Of a stretch of 63,432 nt of DNA, positions 33,927 through 41,722 are shown one piece after another. Source of the DNA: Dehalococcoidia bacterium. Lineage in GTDB: Bacteria > Chloroflexota > Dehalococcoidia > GIF9 > AB-539-J10. Below the pieces are notes generated by a model, which worked only from the letters and a program-made list of their open reading frames with translations, had not been told where the DNA came from and did not search any database. Both the position numbers and the translations under genes were made by a program. Within the stretch, counting starts at the first letter, position 1. Every line of letters starts with the position of its first letter. The stretch lies in NCBI GenBank assembly GCA_030615625.1, contig JAUWYX010000009.1, positions 1 through 63,432 on the forward strand, read 5' to 3'.

Positions 33927-33973
33927 ACCGTTCGACTGTCGCCCCAGGCTACCCGGGGCGACAGTCGAACGGT
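33927..33973. terminator. Perfect 19-bp hairpin between propeller and serpin genes
   Basis: ACCGTTCGACTGTCGCCCC and its exact reverse complement flank a 9-nt loop. No T-run follows, so it is not a standard intrinsic terminator. It may limit read-through, protect the upstream mRNA, or be a palindromic binding site upstream of the serpin gene. Confidence 0.65.
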
Positions 33974-33999
33974 CTAAATACTTATCGGAGGTAAAAGAA

Positions 34000-35295
34000 A
34001 TGAAGAAGATAGTGATAATCGTATTAGCTTTAGTGTTGCTGTTGCCGGTGATAGCCTCTATTCAGATGGCTCAGCCGGCAGCAGGCGAGGTGCTCAAATC
34101 AGATAAAGAGCGAATAACTTCACCGGATGTCAGTCCGAGTGGGCAGGCATTGCTGGTTGAAGGAAACAGCGTCTTCGCCTTTGAGCTTTATCAGGCGCTT
34201 AGAGAGAAAGAGGGTAATAAAGAGGATAATCTCTTCTACTCTCCCTATAGCATCTCACTGGCGCTGGCGATGACATACGCCGGAGCATGTAACGAAACTG
34301 CTCAGCAGATGGCCGATACCCTTCAATTCATTCTTGAACAGGAGAGGCTGCACCCGGCATTTAACTGGCTTGATGCAGAACTTGCCACAAGGGGTGAAGG
34401 TGCTCAAGGCAAAGATGGGGAAGGATTCAGGCTGAACATTGTTAACGCCATCTGGGGGCAAAAAGACTGCACCTTCCTTTCCGACTTCCTCGATGTCCTG
34501 GCCGAGAACTACGGTGCCGGGCTGAGAATACTGGATTTCATAACAGAGGCGGAAAAGTCCCGCCTCACCATCAATGATTGGGTCAGTGACCAGACGGAAG
34601 GTCGCATTGAAGACCTTATCCCGCAAGGCGCGATTGATGCACTGACCCGCCTTGTGCTAACCAATGCTATCTACTTCAATGCTGCCTGGGAGCACCCTTT
34701 CGATAAGGACATGACAGCAGACGGCCCGTTCTACCTGCTTGACGGCGGGCAGGTCAGCGTGCCGATGATGAAGCAGACGGAGTCATTCGGTTACACCGAG
34801 GGGGAAGGATACCAGGCGGTTGAGCTGCTCTATGATGGCTGTGAACTCTCCATGGTTATCCTCCTGCCTGAAGCTGGCAACTTCGAGGCTTTTGAAGAAG
34901 GACTTCAGGCTCAGCAGGTCAGTGACATCATAAGCGGTCTGCAACCTACTGAGGTCGCCCTGACGATGCCCAGGTTTGAATTTGACTCAGACTTCAGCCT
35001 GAAGGATACCCTCGCCGACATGGGCATGCCGATTGCCTTTTCTGGTGGTGCGGATTTCTCCGGAATGACTGGTAATCGTGAGCTGTTCATATCAGACGTT
35101 GTGCACAAGGCATTCGTTGCCGTGGATGAAGCTGGCACCGAGGCTGCTGCTGCCACCGCAGTGATTATGCCAACGTCAGCGGCACCTGAACCTGCGGTGG
35201 AAGTCACCATAGACCGCCCCTTCGTCTTCCTGATTCGCGACATTGAGACGGGTGCCATTCTCTTTGTCGGGCGCGTCCTGAATCCCGGTGCGTAA
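34000..35295 (+). CDS. Secreted serpin (serine/cysteine protease inhibitor)
   Basis: 431 residues. A Sec signal peptide (residues 1-30) is followed by a complete serpin fold: 'Asn-Leu-Phe-Tyr-Ser-Pro-Tyr-Ser-Ile', 'Thr-Asn-Ala-Ile-Tyr-Phe-Asn-Ala-Ala-Trp' and 'Val-His-Lys-Ala-Phe-Val-Ala-Val-Asp-Glu-Ala-Gly-Thr-Glu-Ala-Ala-Ala-Ala-Thr'. The small-residue hinge is that of inhibitory serpins. Counting from the hinge puts the scissile bond near 'Pro-Thr-Ser-Ala', giving Thr/Ser at P1. Likely protects the cell surface from external proteases. GGAGG precedes the ATG; same strand as the sigma and propeller genes. Confidence 0.93.
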   Translation: MKKIVIIVLALVLLLPVIASIQMAQPAAGEVLKSDKERITSPDVSPSGQALLVEGNSVFAFELYQALREKEGNKEDNLFYSPYSISLALAMTYAGACNETAQQMADTLQFILEQERLHPAFNWLDAELATRGEGAQGKDGEGFRLNIVNAIWGQKDCTFLSDFLDVLAENYGAGLRILDFITEAEKSRLTINDWVSDQTEGRIEDLIPQGAIDALTRLVLTNAIYFNAAWEHPFDKDMTADGPFYLLDGGQVSVPMMKQTESFGYTEGEGYQAVELLYDGCELSMVILLPEAGNFEAFEEGLQAQQVSDIISGLQPTEVALTMPRFEFDSDFSLKDTLADMGMPIAFSGGADFSGMTGNRELFISDVVHKAFVAVDEAGTEAAAATAVIMPTSAAPEPAVEVTIDRPFVFLIRDIETGAILFVGRVLNPGA

Positions 35296-35342
35296 GTAAA
35301 CGCCGCCTGTATTGCAAGCTTGTTAGGTGTGATTTGTAAAAT

Positions 35343-35385
35343 AGAAGGGCTGGATATCCCGACACCGGAAAAATCCAGCCCTTCT
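35343..35385. terminator. Hairpin after the serpin gene
   Basis: AGAAGGGCTGGAT and ATCCAGCCCTTCT form a perfect 13-bp stem around a 17-nt loop, 47 bp after the serpin stop. It lies between the convergent serpin and DUF5679 genes. Only a weak T-rich tail follows. Confidence 0.55.
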
Positions 35386-35414
35386 GAGTTCTGTTAAGCT
35401 GTGCAGGGGCAGGC

Positions 35415-35555
35415 CTAACTCTTGCCGGTTCTGAATACTTTTGTGCCACAGGTTGGGCAGGGGCCTTGAGTTGACGACCTACCATTCTTCATGGTGATGC
35501 TTTTGGCGTTTTTTATTTCCTTCTTGGCACAGCACTTCATACAGTATGCTTGCAT
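35415..35555 (-). CDS. DUF5679 small zinc-ribbon protein
   Basis: 46 residues, missed by length-limited gene finding. The sequence begins Met-Gln-Ala-Tyr-Cys-Met-Lys-Cys and contains 'Gly-Pro-Cys-Pro-Thr-Cys-Gly-Thr-Lys-Val', giving two CxxC pairs (Cys5/8 and Cys33/36) for one zinc. 'Lys-Lys-Glu-Ile-Lys-Asn' and 'Met-Lys-Asn-Gly-Arg' match the DUF5679 pattern. Function is unknown for the family; a nucleic-acid-binding or chromatin role is speculation. No strong ribosome-binding site. Convergent with the serpin gene. Confidence 0.75.
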   Translation of the reverse strand: MQAYCMKCCAKKEIKNAKSITMKNGRSSTQGPCPTCGTKVFRTGKS

Positions 35556-35751
35556 TTGACTCTCATCTTTCGGAGATAACCTGAATTCACCACCTGAGCT
35601 TCGTCGCTTGCTTCATCAGTCGCCTCTACGAAAGCTAGTAGGGCGTAAGACAATCTTAATACCTTTACGAAAGTAGGGTTACTAATGGGTGATTGACGGG
35701 TAAGCGAACGAGTTTTAGACTATATTCAGTTAGTTTTAGGGGGTGTTGCAT

Positions 35752-35973
35752 ATGCCTGTAAAAATAAATGGACGAATTTATTATAGAACTGCTGAAGTTT
35801 GCCAGATAGTTGGCATAGGTAAGAGCACTCTGTTCCGCTGGATCAGGCAAAACATCGTGAAGGATGCCGAATGTAGAGACAGGAAAGGGTGGAGGCTGTT
35901 CGCGGAGGATGAACTACTCAGTCTTAAGTCGGAGACTAACAAAATTCAGAAGAACCGTGTGGCCAAAATATGA
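35752..35973 (+). CDS. Small MerR-like helix-turn-helix protein
   Basis: 73 residues from ATG 35752, chosen for the AGGGGGTG site upstream; a TTG lies 9 bp earlier. 'Tyr-Tyr-Arg-Thr-Ala-Glu-Val-Cys-Gln-Ile-Val-Gly-Ile-Gly-Lys-Ser-Thr-Leu-Phe-Arg' is a MerR/excisionase-type winged helix. 'Arg-Asp-Arg-Lys-Gly-Trp-Arg-Leu-Phe' is its wing. There is no effector or dimerisation domain, so it is a stand-alone DNA-binding protein, probably regulating the two coiled-coil genes that follow. Confidence 0.75.
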   Translation: MPVKINGRIYYRTAEVCQIVGIGKSTLFRWIRQNIVKDAECRDRKGWRLFAEDELLSLKSETNKIQKNRVAKI

Positions 35974-36016
35974 GAAATATCATCGATTTTAAGGAACAAA
36001 TTTAAGGAGGTATATC

Positions 36017-36487
36017 ATGGTGACTACAATGAGTAAGAGTCAAAAATCCAGAAAGGTGGTAAGCGAAGACGTGAAACAAATGGTCGAGCTTCCCTCCGAG
36101 ATCCCCGAGGAGGTCAGGGATCCTCTTGCTGAGTTAATGGGCCAGGCCCAGTCCGCCTACACGTCCTATCTGCAAGCTCAGAGAAAGGTAGCGGAGGCAT
36201 ATCAGGAACGCCAACGCCAGGGGGAGACTTCCTATAAAGAAATTGAAGAGCACGCCGCTAAAATTTGTACAGAAGCCCTCGAAAAAGCCGAGCGCGCCCT
36301 GGAAAAGGTTGAACAGGAAGCCGAGGAAGCGTATACGAAAGCGAAAATAGGAGCTAAGCAGGTTTACCAGGACAGTGTGAATGAAGCATTGAGAGTAAGC
36401 GGGGAGACCATCGAGCAAGCCTGGGAAGAAACCAAAAGAAATTCAGAGAGAATCTGGAAGGTCTTTCAGGGTAAAATAGAGAAATAG
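36017..36487 (+). CDS. Coiled-coil protein of unknown function
   Basis: 156 residues, not recognised. Residues about 35-150 are a near-continuous charged helix rich in Ala, Glu, Lys and Gln with heptad spacing. There is no signal peptide, membrane helix or cysteine cluster. AAGGAGG precedes the ATG; a second ATG at 36029 is possible. It lies 43 bp after the MerR-like gene and 89 bp before another Ala/Glu-rich protein, suggesting a small structural or granule/septum-associated module. Function cannot be stated. Confidence 0.6.
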   Translation: MVTTMSKSQKSRKVVSEDVKQMVELPSEIPEEVRDPLAELMGQAQSAYTSYLQAQRKVAEAYQERQRQGETSYKEIEEHAAKICTEALEKAERALEKVEQEAEEAYTKAKIGAKQVYQDSVNEALRVSGETIEQAWEETKRNSERIWKVFQGKIEK

Positions 36488-36576
36488 AAATATGACGGAA
36501 TACCATAAAATGGGACTGACGTGTCACATTGGTACTCTCGCCGTTATTGAGTCCTGTGAGAAAGGTGGATGATATT

Positions 36577-37680
36577 ATGAGTAATAACGCTAAAAAAGAT
36601 GGTGTCATTGTGCTGGGCGGGCGTGAGTTCAATCGAGTAAAAAACGGGCTAGATGAGGCACAGGTAGCGTCTTTCATTGACGAGCTTACCAAGGAGCGGG
36701 ATAAACTGGCCCAGTCCCAGGACCATATCGCGTCTCTTAACAGACTTGCAGAGATGACCGTTGTCGAAGCCGACAGGCTGGCCACGCAGGTCAAGACAGA
36801 AGCCGCAGAACAAGCTAAAGCTGAGAGTACTGCCATTATAGATAAAGCCAAGGAGCAGGCTCGACAGATGGCGGAACAGAAAATAGCTGAAGCTGTGGAG
36901 ATTGCTAATGAAAAGGCTAACGCAATCAAGGTCAAAGCCGAAGAGGAAGCAGCACTGCTGCTAGAGAACGAGAAAATTAAAATCCGGAGTGAACTACACA
37001 ACCTTGTAAATCAACAATTCGGCTATATGCTGGAAGAACTGGAAAGCCTTAAGAAGCAGGCAGCAGCGGTACAGGCAGATTTTGACAATAAGTTGTCTGA
37101 ACCCGGGGAGGAGCACAGCGCCGCAGCCGCGAAAATCGCAGAAGAGAGAGACGCCGCAGCCGCGAAAATCGCAGAGGAGAGAGACGCCGCAGCTGCGGAA
37201 ATCACAGAAGAAAGCGACGCCATAGTCGCGGAAGAGAGAGACACCGTAGTCGCGGAAGAGAGCAAGGCACTTGACAAACACCCGGAGCCAAGCCGGGCTA
37301 CGGACCACAATGAAAAGAGCCTCGACCTCTCGAAACTACTTGAGATTGAAGACCAGGCAGACTTGGGCAAACCGCAATGGGAAGTGGAAATCTTACCTCC
37401 GTTTGATATAGCCAAAATCATGGAAGTCGTGTCCTTTCTTGACCAATTACCCGAAGTTGCAAATACCGAAATGATTGTACCTCAGATTGATATGCCTTCA
37501 ATTCTGGTCTTCCTGCGTGAGCCCATGAACTTTGTTGATGTGCTGCAAACAATCCCAGCAGTGGCTCATGTTGAAGAAGTCACAACTGACAAAGCTGCTA
37601 CCAACGGCGAACCGGGGAAAGGACCAAGGAAAGTTCGCATAGGCTTCTCGGGGAGCACAACGGCGCAAGAAAAGAAATAA
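36577..37680 (+). CDS. DivIVA-like coiled-coil protein with internal tandem repeats
   Basis: 367 residues from ATG 36577 (AAGGTGG 8 nt upstream; the frame extends 48 bp further but lacks a site). The N-terminus ('Gly-Arg-Glu-Phe-Asn-Arg-Val-Lys-Asn-Gly-Leu-Asp-Glu-Ala-Gln-Val-Ala-Ser-Phe') resembles DivIVA-type polar/septal proteins and leads into a long coiled coil. Then come three 11-residue repeats 'Ala-Ala-Ala-Lys-Ile-Ala-Glu-Glu-Arg-Asp-Ala' plus decayed units. The C-terminal 100 residues form a compact domain ('Glu-Val-Glu-Ile-Leu-Pro-Pro-Phe-Asp') I cannot assign. Confidence 0.65.
   Translation: MSNNAKKDGVIVLGGREFNRVKNGLDEAQVASFIDELTKERDKLAQSQDHIASLNRLAEMTVVEADRLATQVKTEAAEQAKAESTAIIDKAKEQARQMAEQKIAEAVEIANEKANAIKVKAEEEAALLLENEKIKIRSELHNLVNQQFGYMLEELESLKKQAAAVQADFDNKLSEPGEEHSAAAAKIAEERDAAAAKIAEERDAAAAEITEESDAIVAEERDTVVAEESKALDKHPEPSRATDHNEKSLDLSKLLEIEDQADLGKPQWEVEILPPFDIAKIMEVVSFLDQLPEVANTEMIVPQIDMPSILVFLREPMNFVDVLQTIPAVAHVEEVTTDKAATNGEPGKGPRKVRIGFSGSTTAQEKK
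37120..37254. repeat. 33-bp tandem repeats inside the DivIVA-like gene
   Basis: Three 33-bp units at 37120-37152, 37153-37185 and 37186-37218, the first two almost identical, followed by shortened diverged units to about 37254. All keep the frame, so copy number could change without breaking the protein. Confidence 0.85.
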
Positions 37681-38014
37681 AGAACACGCATGTCTTTTGC
37701 TAAAGGTAGCAAACCAATCAGATCGAAGAAGACCTAATCCTCGAAAGGGAATTGAAACCAACCCTCATCGGTATCAGGAAATTCCTTAACTAGTTCTCCC
37801 TGAAAAGCTCGAAGCTAGCCGTGTATGAGTGAAACTGGTAAAACAGGAAACCAGGGTACTGAGATATGGGTTGGACAGGGCATATTGGCCCATAATCTGT
37901 GGCAGGTGGTGAGCATAATATAAAAAGCAAATGAAACGATAAAGGACATCCAAAAAATTTTCTGCCTCCGTGCTATGATTTAGGGCGATTTGTAGGAAGA
38001 GAGACCAGAAATTC
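37681..38014. other. Intergenic region with transposase remnant
   Basis: This 334-bp gap between the DivIVA-like and UROD/MetE-like genes is mostly the decayed transposase described at 37710-37923. AT-rich sequence follows to the next start. No intact gene is seen. Confidence 0.6.
37710..37923 (+). pseudogene. Probable transposase C-terminal remnant with frameshift
   Basis: One frame (from about 37710) gives 'Glu-Arg-Glu-Leu-Lys-Pro-Thr-Leu-Ile-Gly-Ile-Arg-Lys' then stops. A shifted frame (37825-37923) gives 'Thr-Gly-Asn-Gln-Gly-Thr-Glu-Ile-Trp-Val-Gly-Gln-Gly-Ile-Leu-Ala-His-Asn-Leu-Trp', which resembles the end of DDE transposases of the IS4/ISNCY kind. No catalytic core remains. The match is by motif memory only. 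Confidence 0.5.
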
Positions 38015-39094
38015 ATGGTAGCATTTGAGGCGCGATGCAGCACCACCGCTATGGGAATAATGCCTCACAGGGATGTTGAGCAGGCGCTGGAGCTTGCCTT
38101 GAGTCTGGATATCCCATTCTGGCCTCAGCTTCCCAAAGTGAGCTTGTATGAAGATATGTATGTTCAAACATCGCAGAATTTCCCTGGTATAGCTATTGAC
38201 TTTGACAAAGAAAGGCTCGTCTTTAACACTGCACGATTTGAACAAGAACTCGACGAGTATTTCGTGAAAATGGATGACCTGGAGGCTTTTGCCCTCACCG
38301 CCGAGTATTCCGCAGTATTCCGCAAGTTTCTCTCCAAGGAGCTTCAAAGTTATAAAGCTGTCAGGGGACAGGTCATCGGTCCCGTGAGCTTTGGCTTTAA
38401 GGTGCTTGATGAGAACCTCAAGCCAGTCATTTATAACGATGAGGCAAGAACTATCTTGTTTGATTTTATTCAGAAGAAAGCTAACATTCAGTATCGAGAG
38501 CTTAAGGAAAGGAATCCCAATGCCTTTGTCTGGCTAGATGAGCCAGGGCTGGGTTATGTGTTTAGTGGTCTTTCGGGATATAATGAGCAACTGGCTAAAG
38601 AGGACTACCATAATTTTGTTGAAGGCCTGGAAGGGCCCAAAGGACTGCATCTCTGTGCCGAGGTGAATTTACCCTATCTGTTAGAGTTGGGGGTGGAAAT
38701 TCTGTCCTTCGACGCCTATCAAATTGGGTTTATGCCCAGGGAATATGCTGGTAGCGTAGCTGAATTTATCAAGAATGGCGGGGTTATCTCGTGGGGCATT
38801 ATCCCCACTGAATCCACGGTTCTGGCGACGCAGACACCAGAAACACTGGCTGCGATCCTCTCAGATTACTGGGAGATAATCTCGGAAAGTACAGGTTTGT
38901 CCTTGAACCAAATTGCCAGGCAGGCATTGGTGGCACCAGCCCGATGTTGCCTTAGCGACATAGGGCAGGTTAGTACAGGTGGTAAGATGGCGGGCGAATG
39001 CCAGGTCTCCAGTACTGAGGAGGGGCTTGTTGAGAAAGCATTTACCTTCTTGCCTGAGCTCTCGCAGATACTGAGAGATAAGTATGGCGTATAA
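38015..39094 (+). CDS. UROD/MetE-like barrel protein
   Basis: 359 residues of the uroporphyrinogen-decarboxylase/cobalamin-independent methionine-synthase superfamily. 'Ile-Pro-Phe-Trp-Pro-Gln-Leu-Pro' near the start, 'His-Leu-Cys-Ala-Glu-Val-Asn' and a C-terminal 'Ala-Arg-Cys-Cys-Leu' give a His-Cys...Cys set that could bind zinc and activate a thiol, as in methyltransferases of this group. The homocysteine and folate domains of full MetE are absent. Probably a corrinoid- or thiol-methyl-transfer protein; substrate unknown. A flavoprotein gene follows. Confidence 0.72.
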   Translation: MVAFEARCSTTAMGIMPHRDVEQALELALSLDIPFWPQLPKVSLYEDMYVQTSQNFPGIAIDFDKERLVFNTARFEQELDEYFVKMDDLEAFALTAEYSAVFRKFLSKELQSYKAVRGQVIGPVSFGFKVLDENLKPVIYNDEARTILFDFIQKKANIQYRELKERNPNAFVWLDEPGLGYVFSGLSGYNEQLAKEDYHNFVEGLEGPKGLHLCAEVNLPYLLELGVEILSFDAYQIGFMPREYAGSVAEFIKNGGVISWGIIPTESTVLATQTPETLAAILSDYWEIISESTGLSLNQIARQALVAPARCCLSDIGQVSTGGKMAGECQVSSTEEGLVEKAFTFLPELSQILRDKYGV

Positions 39095-39194
39095 AGAATG
39101 GAATTCAATTTCTATTCAGGGCTTCGTCTTGGTCTCAGCCCGAAGAGTTTATGCCCGATTCTTTAGGGCGCTATAATCTATAATTAAGAACAAT

Positions 39195-39767
39195 ATGAAA
39201 GTATTAGGCATTATGGGCAGCCCGAGAAGGCAAAGCAATACCGAAATCCTTCTTGATAAGGCGCTGGAAGGTGCCAGGGAAGCAGGAGCCGAGGTCGAAA
39301 AGGTGCTGGTCTCGAAACTCAAAATCTCACCATGCCTGGAAATATATGCCTGTCTCAAGGATGGTAACTGTGCCATTAAGGATGATATGCAATTGCTCTA
39401 TAAAAAGCTTCTGGAAGCGGACCATATCATTTTTGCTTCACCGATATTCTTCTATGGTATTACCAGCCAGGTGAAGGCAGTAATAGACAGATGCCAAGCG
39501 CTTTGGGTAAGAAGACATGTGCTGGGCATGGGCAAGGAGGACAATCGGGTGCGCAGAGGGGTGTTCATTTCAGTTGGTGCCACTCAGGGCAAAAAGCTCT
39601 TTGATGGCGCAGTGCTCACGGTGAAGTATTTCTTTGATGCTATAGGCGTGGAATATTCTGGTGATTTATTAGTCAGGGGAATTGATAAAAAAGGCCAGAT
39701 TGAGGAGCATCCTACGGCTCTCGAGGATGCATTTCGCCTTGGCCAAGAGCTTGTCCTTGGGAAATAG
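39195..39767 (+). CDS. NADPH-dependent FMN reductase / iron-sulfur flavoprotein-like
   Basis: 190 residues of the flavodoxin-like fold. 'Gly-Ser-Pro-Arg-Arg-Gln-Ser-Asn-Thr' at residues 8-16 binds the FMN phosphate; 'Ala-Ser-Pro-Ile-Phe-Phe-Tyr-Gly-Ile-Thr-Ser-Gln' is the isoalloxazine loop. Cys residues at 47, 53 and 59 (spacing x5, x5) sit where iron-sulfur flavoproteins have their cluster motif, but one usual Cys is replaced, so cluster binding is doubtful. Likely an electron carrier or quinone/FMN reductase. Confidence 0.8.
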   Translation: MKVLGIMGSPRRQSNTEILLDKALEGAREAGAEVEKVLVSKLKISPCLEIYACLKDGNCAIKDDMQLLYKKLLEADHIIFASPIFFYGITSQVKAVIDRCQALWVRRHVLGMGKEDNRVRRGVFISVGATQGKKLFDGAVLTVKYFFDAIGVEYSGDLLVRGIDKKGQIEEHPTALEDAFRLGQELVLGK

Positions 39768-39776
39768 AGACGGAGA

Positions 39777-40730
39777 ATGAAGGCAATAAGAACTGACAAT
39801 CTAACCAAGATGTTCGGCCATCTTGTTGCGGTGGACCATATTTCGTTTGAAGTCGAAGAGGGGGAGATTTTTGGTTTTCTTGGCGCTAACGGAGCCGGCA
39901 AGACCAGCACCATCATGATGCTGGCTACGGCGCTAAATCCCAGCTCTGGGACGGCCACTGTATGCGGGTATGATATCATCAGAGAGCGGGACAAAGTCAG
40001 AGAATCAATAGGCATAGTCTTTGAAACGCTGAGCTTGGATATCAATCTAACGGCGAGAGAAAATCTGGACTTCCATGCCATATTGTATCACCTTCCCAAG
40101 AAAGTGAAGGATGAGCGGATATCTCAAGCCCTGGACTTGGTAGGGTTAAAAGATAGACAAAATATATTGGTAAAATACTACTCCGGCGGCATGCAGCGCA
40201 GACTGGAGATAGCCAGGGGAATGCTAAATTCTCCCAAAGTTCTATTCTTAGATGAGCCAACGTTAGGTTTGGACGTACAAACGAGAAGGCTATTGTGGGA
40301 TTATGCTAAGAGGTTGAACAAAGAATCAGGGACCACTATATTGCTAAACACTCATTATGTTGAGGAAGCGGACTACCTCTGCAATAGAGTAGCTATCTTA
40401 GAGTATGGGAAGATTGCGGTGGTGGATACCCCTAAAGCATTAAAAGATTCGTTGGGCAGCAGCGTGCTTTCTATCAGGTTTCCCCAAGGGGCCCTGGCCA
40501 ATGAGTTTGCAGGTTTGCTAAACGGAATGAGCTGGGTCAAAAAGATTCATCAGCATGATGCTCAACTGGAGTTAACCGTAGGAAACAAAGGGATGAAGAT
40601 ACCCGAGGTAGTGAGATTGGCACGGAAGCACGGATTCGTTATTTCCTCGATCGGCGAACACAAGCTAAGCCTGGAGGATGTTTTCCTACACTATGTTGGG
40701 AAAAAGTTGCAAGACGACGAGCATGAATAG
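39777..40730 (+). CDS. ABC transporter ATP-binding protein (DrrA/CcmA type), first copy
   Basis: 317 residues. Walker A is 'Gly-Ala-Asn-Gly-Ala-Gly-Lys-Thr-Ser', the signature loop 'Tyr-Ser-Gly-Gly-Met-Gln-Arg-Arg' and Walker B 'Val-Leu-Phe-Leu-Asp-Glu-Pro-Thr-Leu-Gly-Leu-Asp-Val'. The C-terminal extra domain is typical of drug/polysaccharide-export ATPases. It overlaps the second ATPase gene by 8 bp. The two ATPases are similar along their length and probably form a heterodimer on the permease encoded next. Confidence 0.92.
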   Translation: MKAIRTDNLTKMFGHLVAVDHISFEVEEGEIFGFLGANGAGKTSTIMMLATALNPSSGTATVCGYDIIRERDKVRESIGIVFETLSLDINLTARENLDFHAILYHLPKKVKDERISQALDLVGLKDRQNILVKYYSGGMQRRLEIARGMLNSPKVLFLDEPTLGLDVQTRRLLWDYAKRLNKESGTTILLNTHYVEEADYLCNRVAILEYGKIAVVDTPKALKDSLGSSVLSIRFPQGALANEFAGLLNGMSWVKKIHQHDAQLELTVGNKGMKIPEVVRLARKHGFVISSIGEHKLSLEDVFLHYVGKKLQDDEHE

Positions 40731-41721
40731 CGTAATAGAAATTGAAAACCTGACCAAAGAATTCGATGGCCTGGTAGCCATAAATCATATTACCTTGAAC
40801 GTTGGGGAGGGGGAGATATTTGGCTTCCTTGGCCCTAATGGAGCCGGGAAGACAACAGCCGTAAAGATGCTCTGCACCATACTGAACCCCACTTCAGGCT
40901 CGGCTAAGGTTTGCGGATATGATATTGTGCGGCAAAGAGATAAGGTCAGAGAGTGCATAGGAATTGTGTTTCAAGATCGAGCCATTGATACATTCTTAAC
41001 CGGTAAGGAGAACCTGGATTTTCATGCCCGAATGTATCATTTGGATAGGAAAACCAGGCAGAAAAGGGTTGCGGAGGTGCTAGACCTGATGGATTTGAAG
41101 GGGAAGGAGAACATGAGGATTAGTGATTGCTCCGGCGGCACCCAGCGCAGGTTTGAGGTTGCCCGAGGATTTCTGAACCATCCCAAAGTCTTGTTTTTGG
41201 ACGAGCCGACTTTGGGCCTTGATGTCCAAGCAAGAAGGAATCTCTGGGATTACATCAAGCTGCTAAATGAGAAAGAGGGTATAACCATAATCCTGACTAC
41301 TCACTATATGGAAGAGGCGGATTATCTCTGTCATCGAGTGGCCATTATAGACCAGGGCCGCATAATAGCCATCGATAGCCCTGAAAAACTCAAGCAAGCA
41401 GTGGGTTTAAATTTGATTTCACTGCAAGTAGCTCAGGATAGCAGTGGCAGCTTGGTTGATTCACTAAAGCAGCTTAGCTGGATAAAGAAGATTGAAGCAC
41501 GTGATGGCTCACTGGAGCTAAGTATCGATGGCGGCGAAGAAAGAATACCTGAGCTTATTGATTTTGCCGATAATCGTGGGCTTGTTATATCATCCATCAA
41601 GTTGTATAAGCCAAGTTTGGAGGATACCTTTTTACATTTTACTGGGAAGACTATAAGGGAGGTAGAAGGAAGTCTGAAGGAAGTATGGAAAGCATGGATG
41701 AGGAGTAGAGGTAAGAGATAG
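40723..41721 (+). CDS. ABC transporter ATP-binding protein, second copy
   Basis: 332 residues from ATG 40723, which overlaps the previous stop by 8 bp; an earlier frame opening was rejected. Walker A 'Gly-Pro-Asn-Gly-Ala-Gly-Lys-Thr-Thr', signature loop 'Cys-Ser-Gly-Gly-Thr-Gln-Arg-Arg' and Walker B 'Leu-Phe-Leu-Asp-Glu-Pro' are intact. Cys replaces the usual Tyr/Leu before Ser-Gly-Gly. It arose by duplication with the neighbour (same order of motifs and linking sequence) and is 1 bp from the permease gene. Confidence 0.92.
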   Translation: MNSVIEIENLTKEFDGLVAINHITLNVGEGEIFGFLGPNGAGKTTAVKMLCTILNPTSGSAKVCGYDIVRQRDKVRECIGIVFQDRAIDTFLTGKENLDFHARMYHLDRKTRQKRVAEVLDLMDLKGKENMRISDCSGGTQRRFEVARGFLNHPKVLFLDEPTLGLDVQARRNLWDYIKLLNEKEGITIILTTHYMEEADYLCHRVAIIDQGRIIAIDSPEKLKQAVGLNLISLQVAQDSSGSLVDSLKQLSWIKKIEARDGSLELSIDGGEERIPELIDFADNRGLVISSIKLYKPSLEDTFLHFTGKTIREVEGSLKEVWKAWMRSRGKR

Positions 41722-41722
41722 C

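Noticed and set aside
36354-37001. 215-residue minus-strand open frame opposite the DivIVA-like gene
   Set aside because: Ala/Ser-rich antisense of a coiled-coil gene; no start signal or motif, and the plus-strand frame has a ribosome-binding site.
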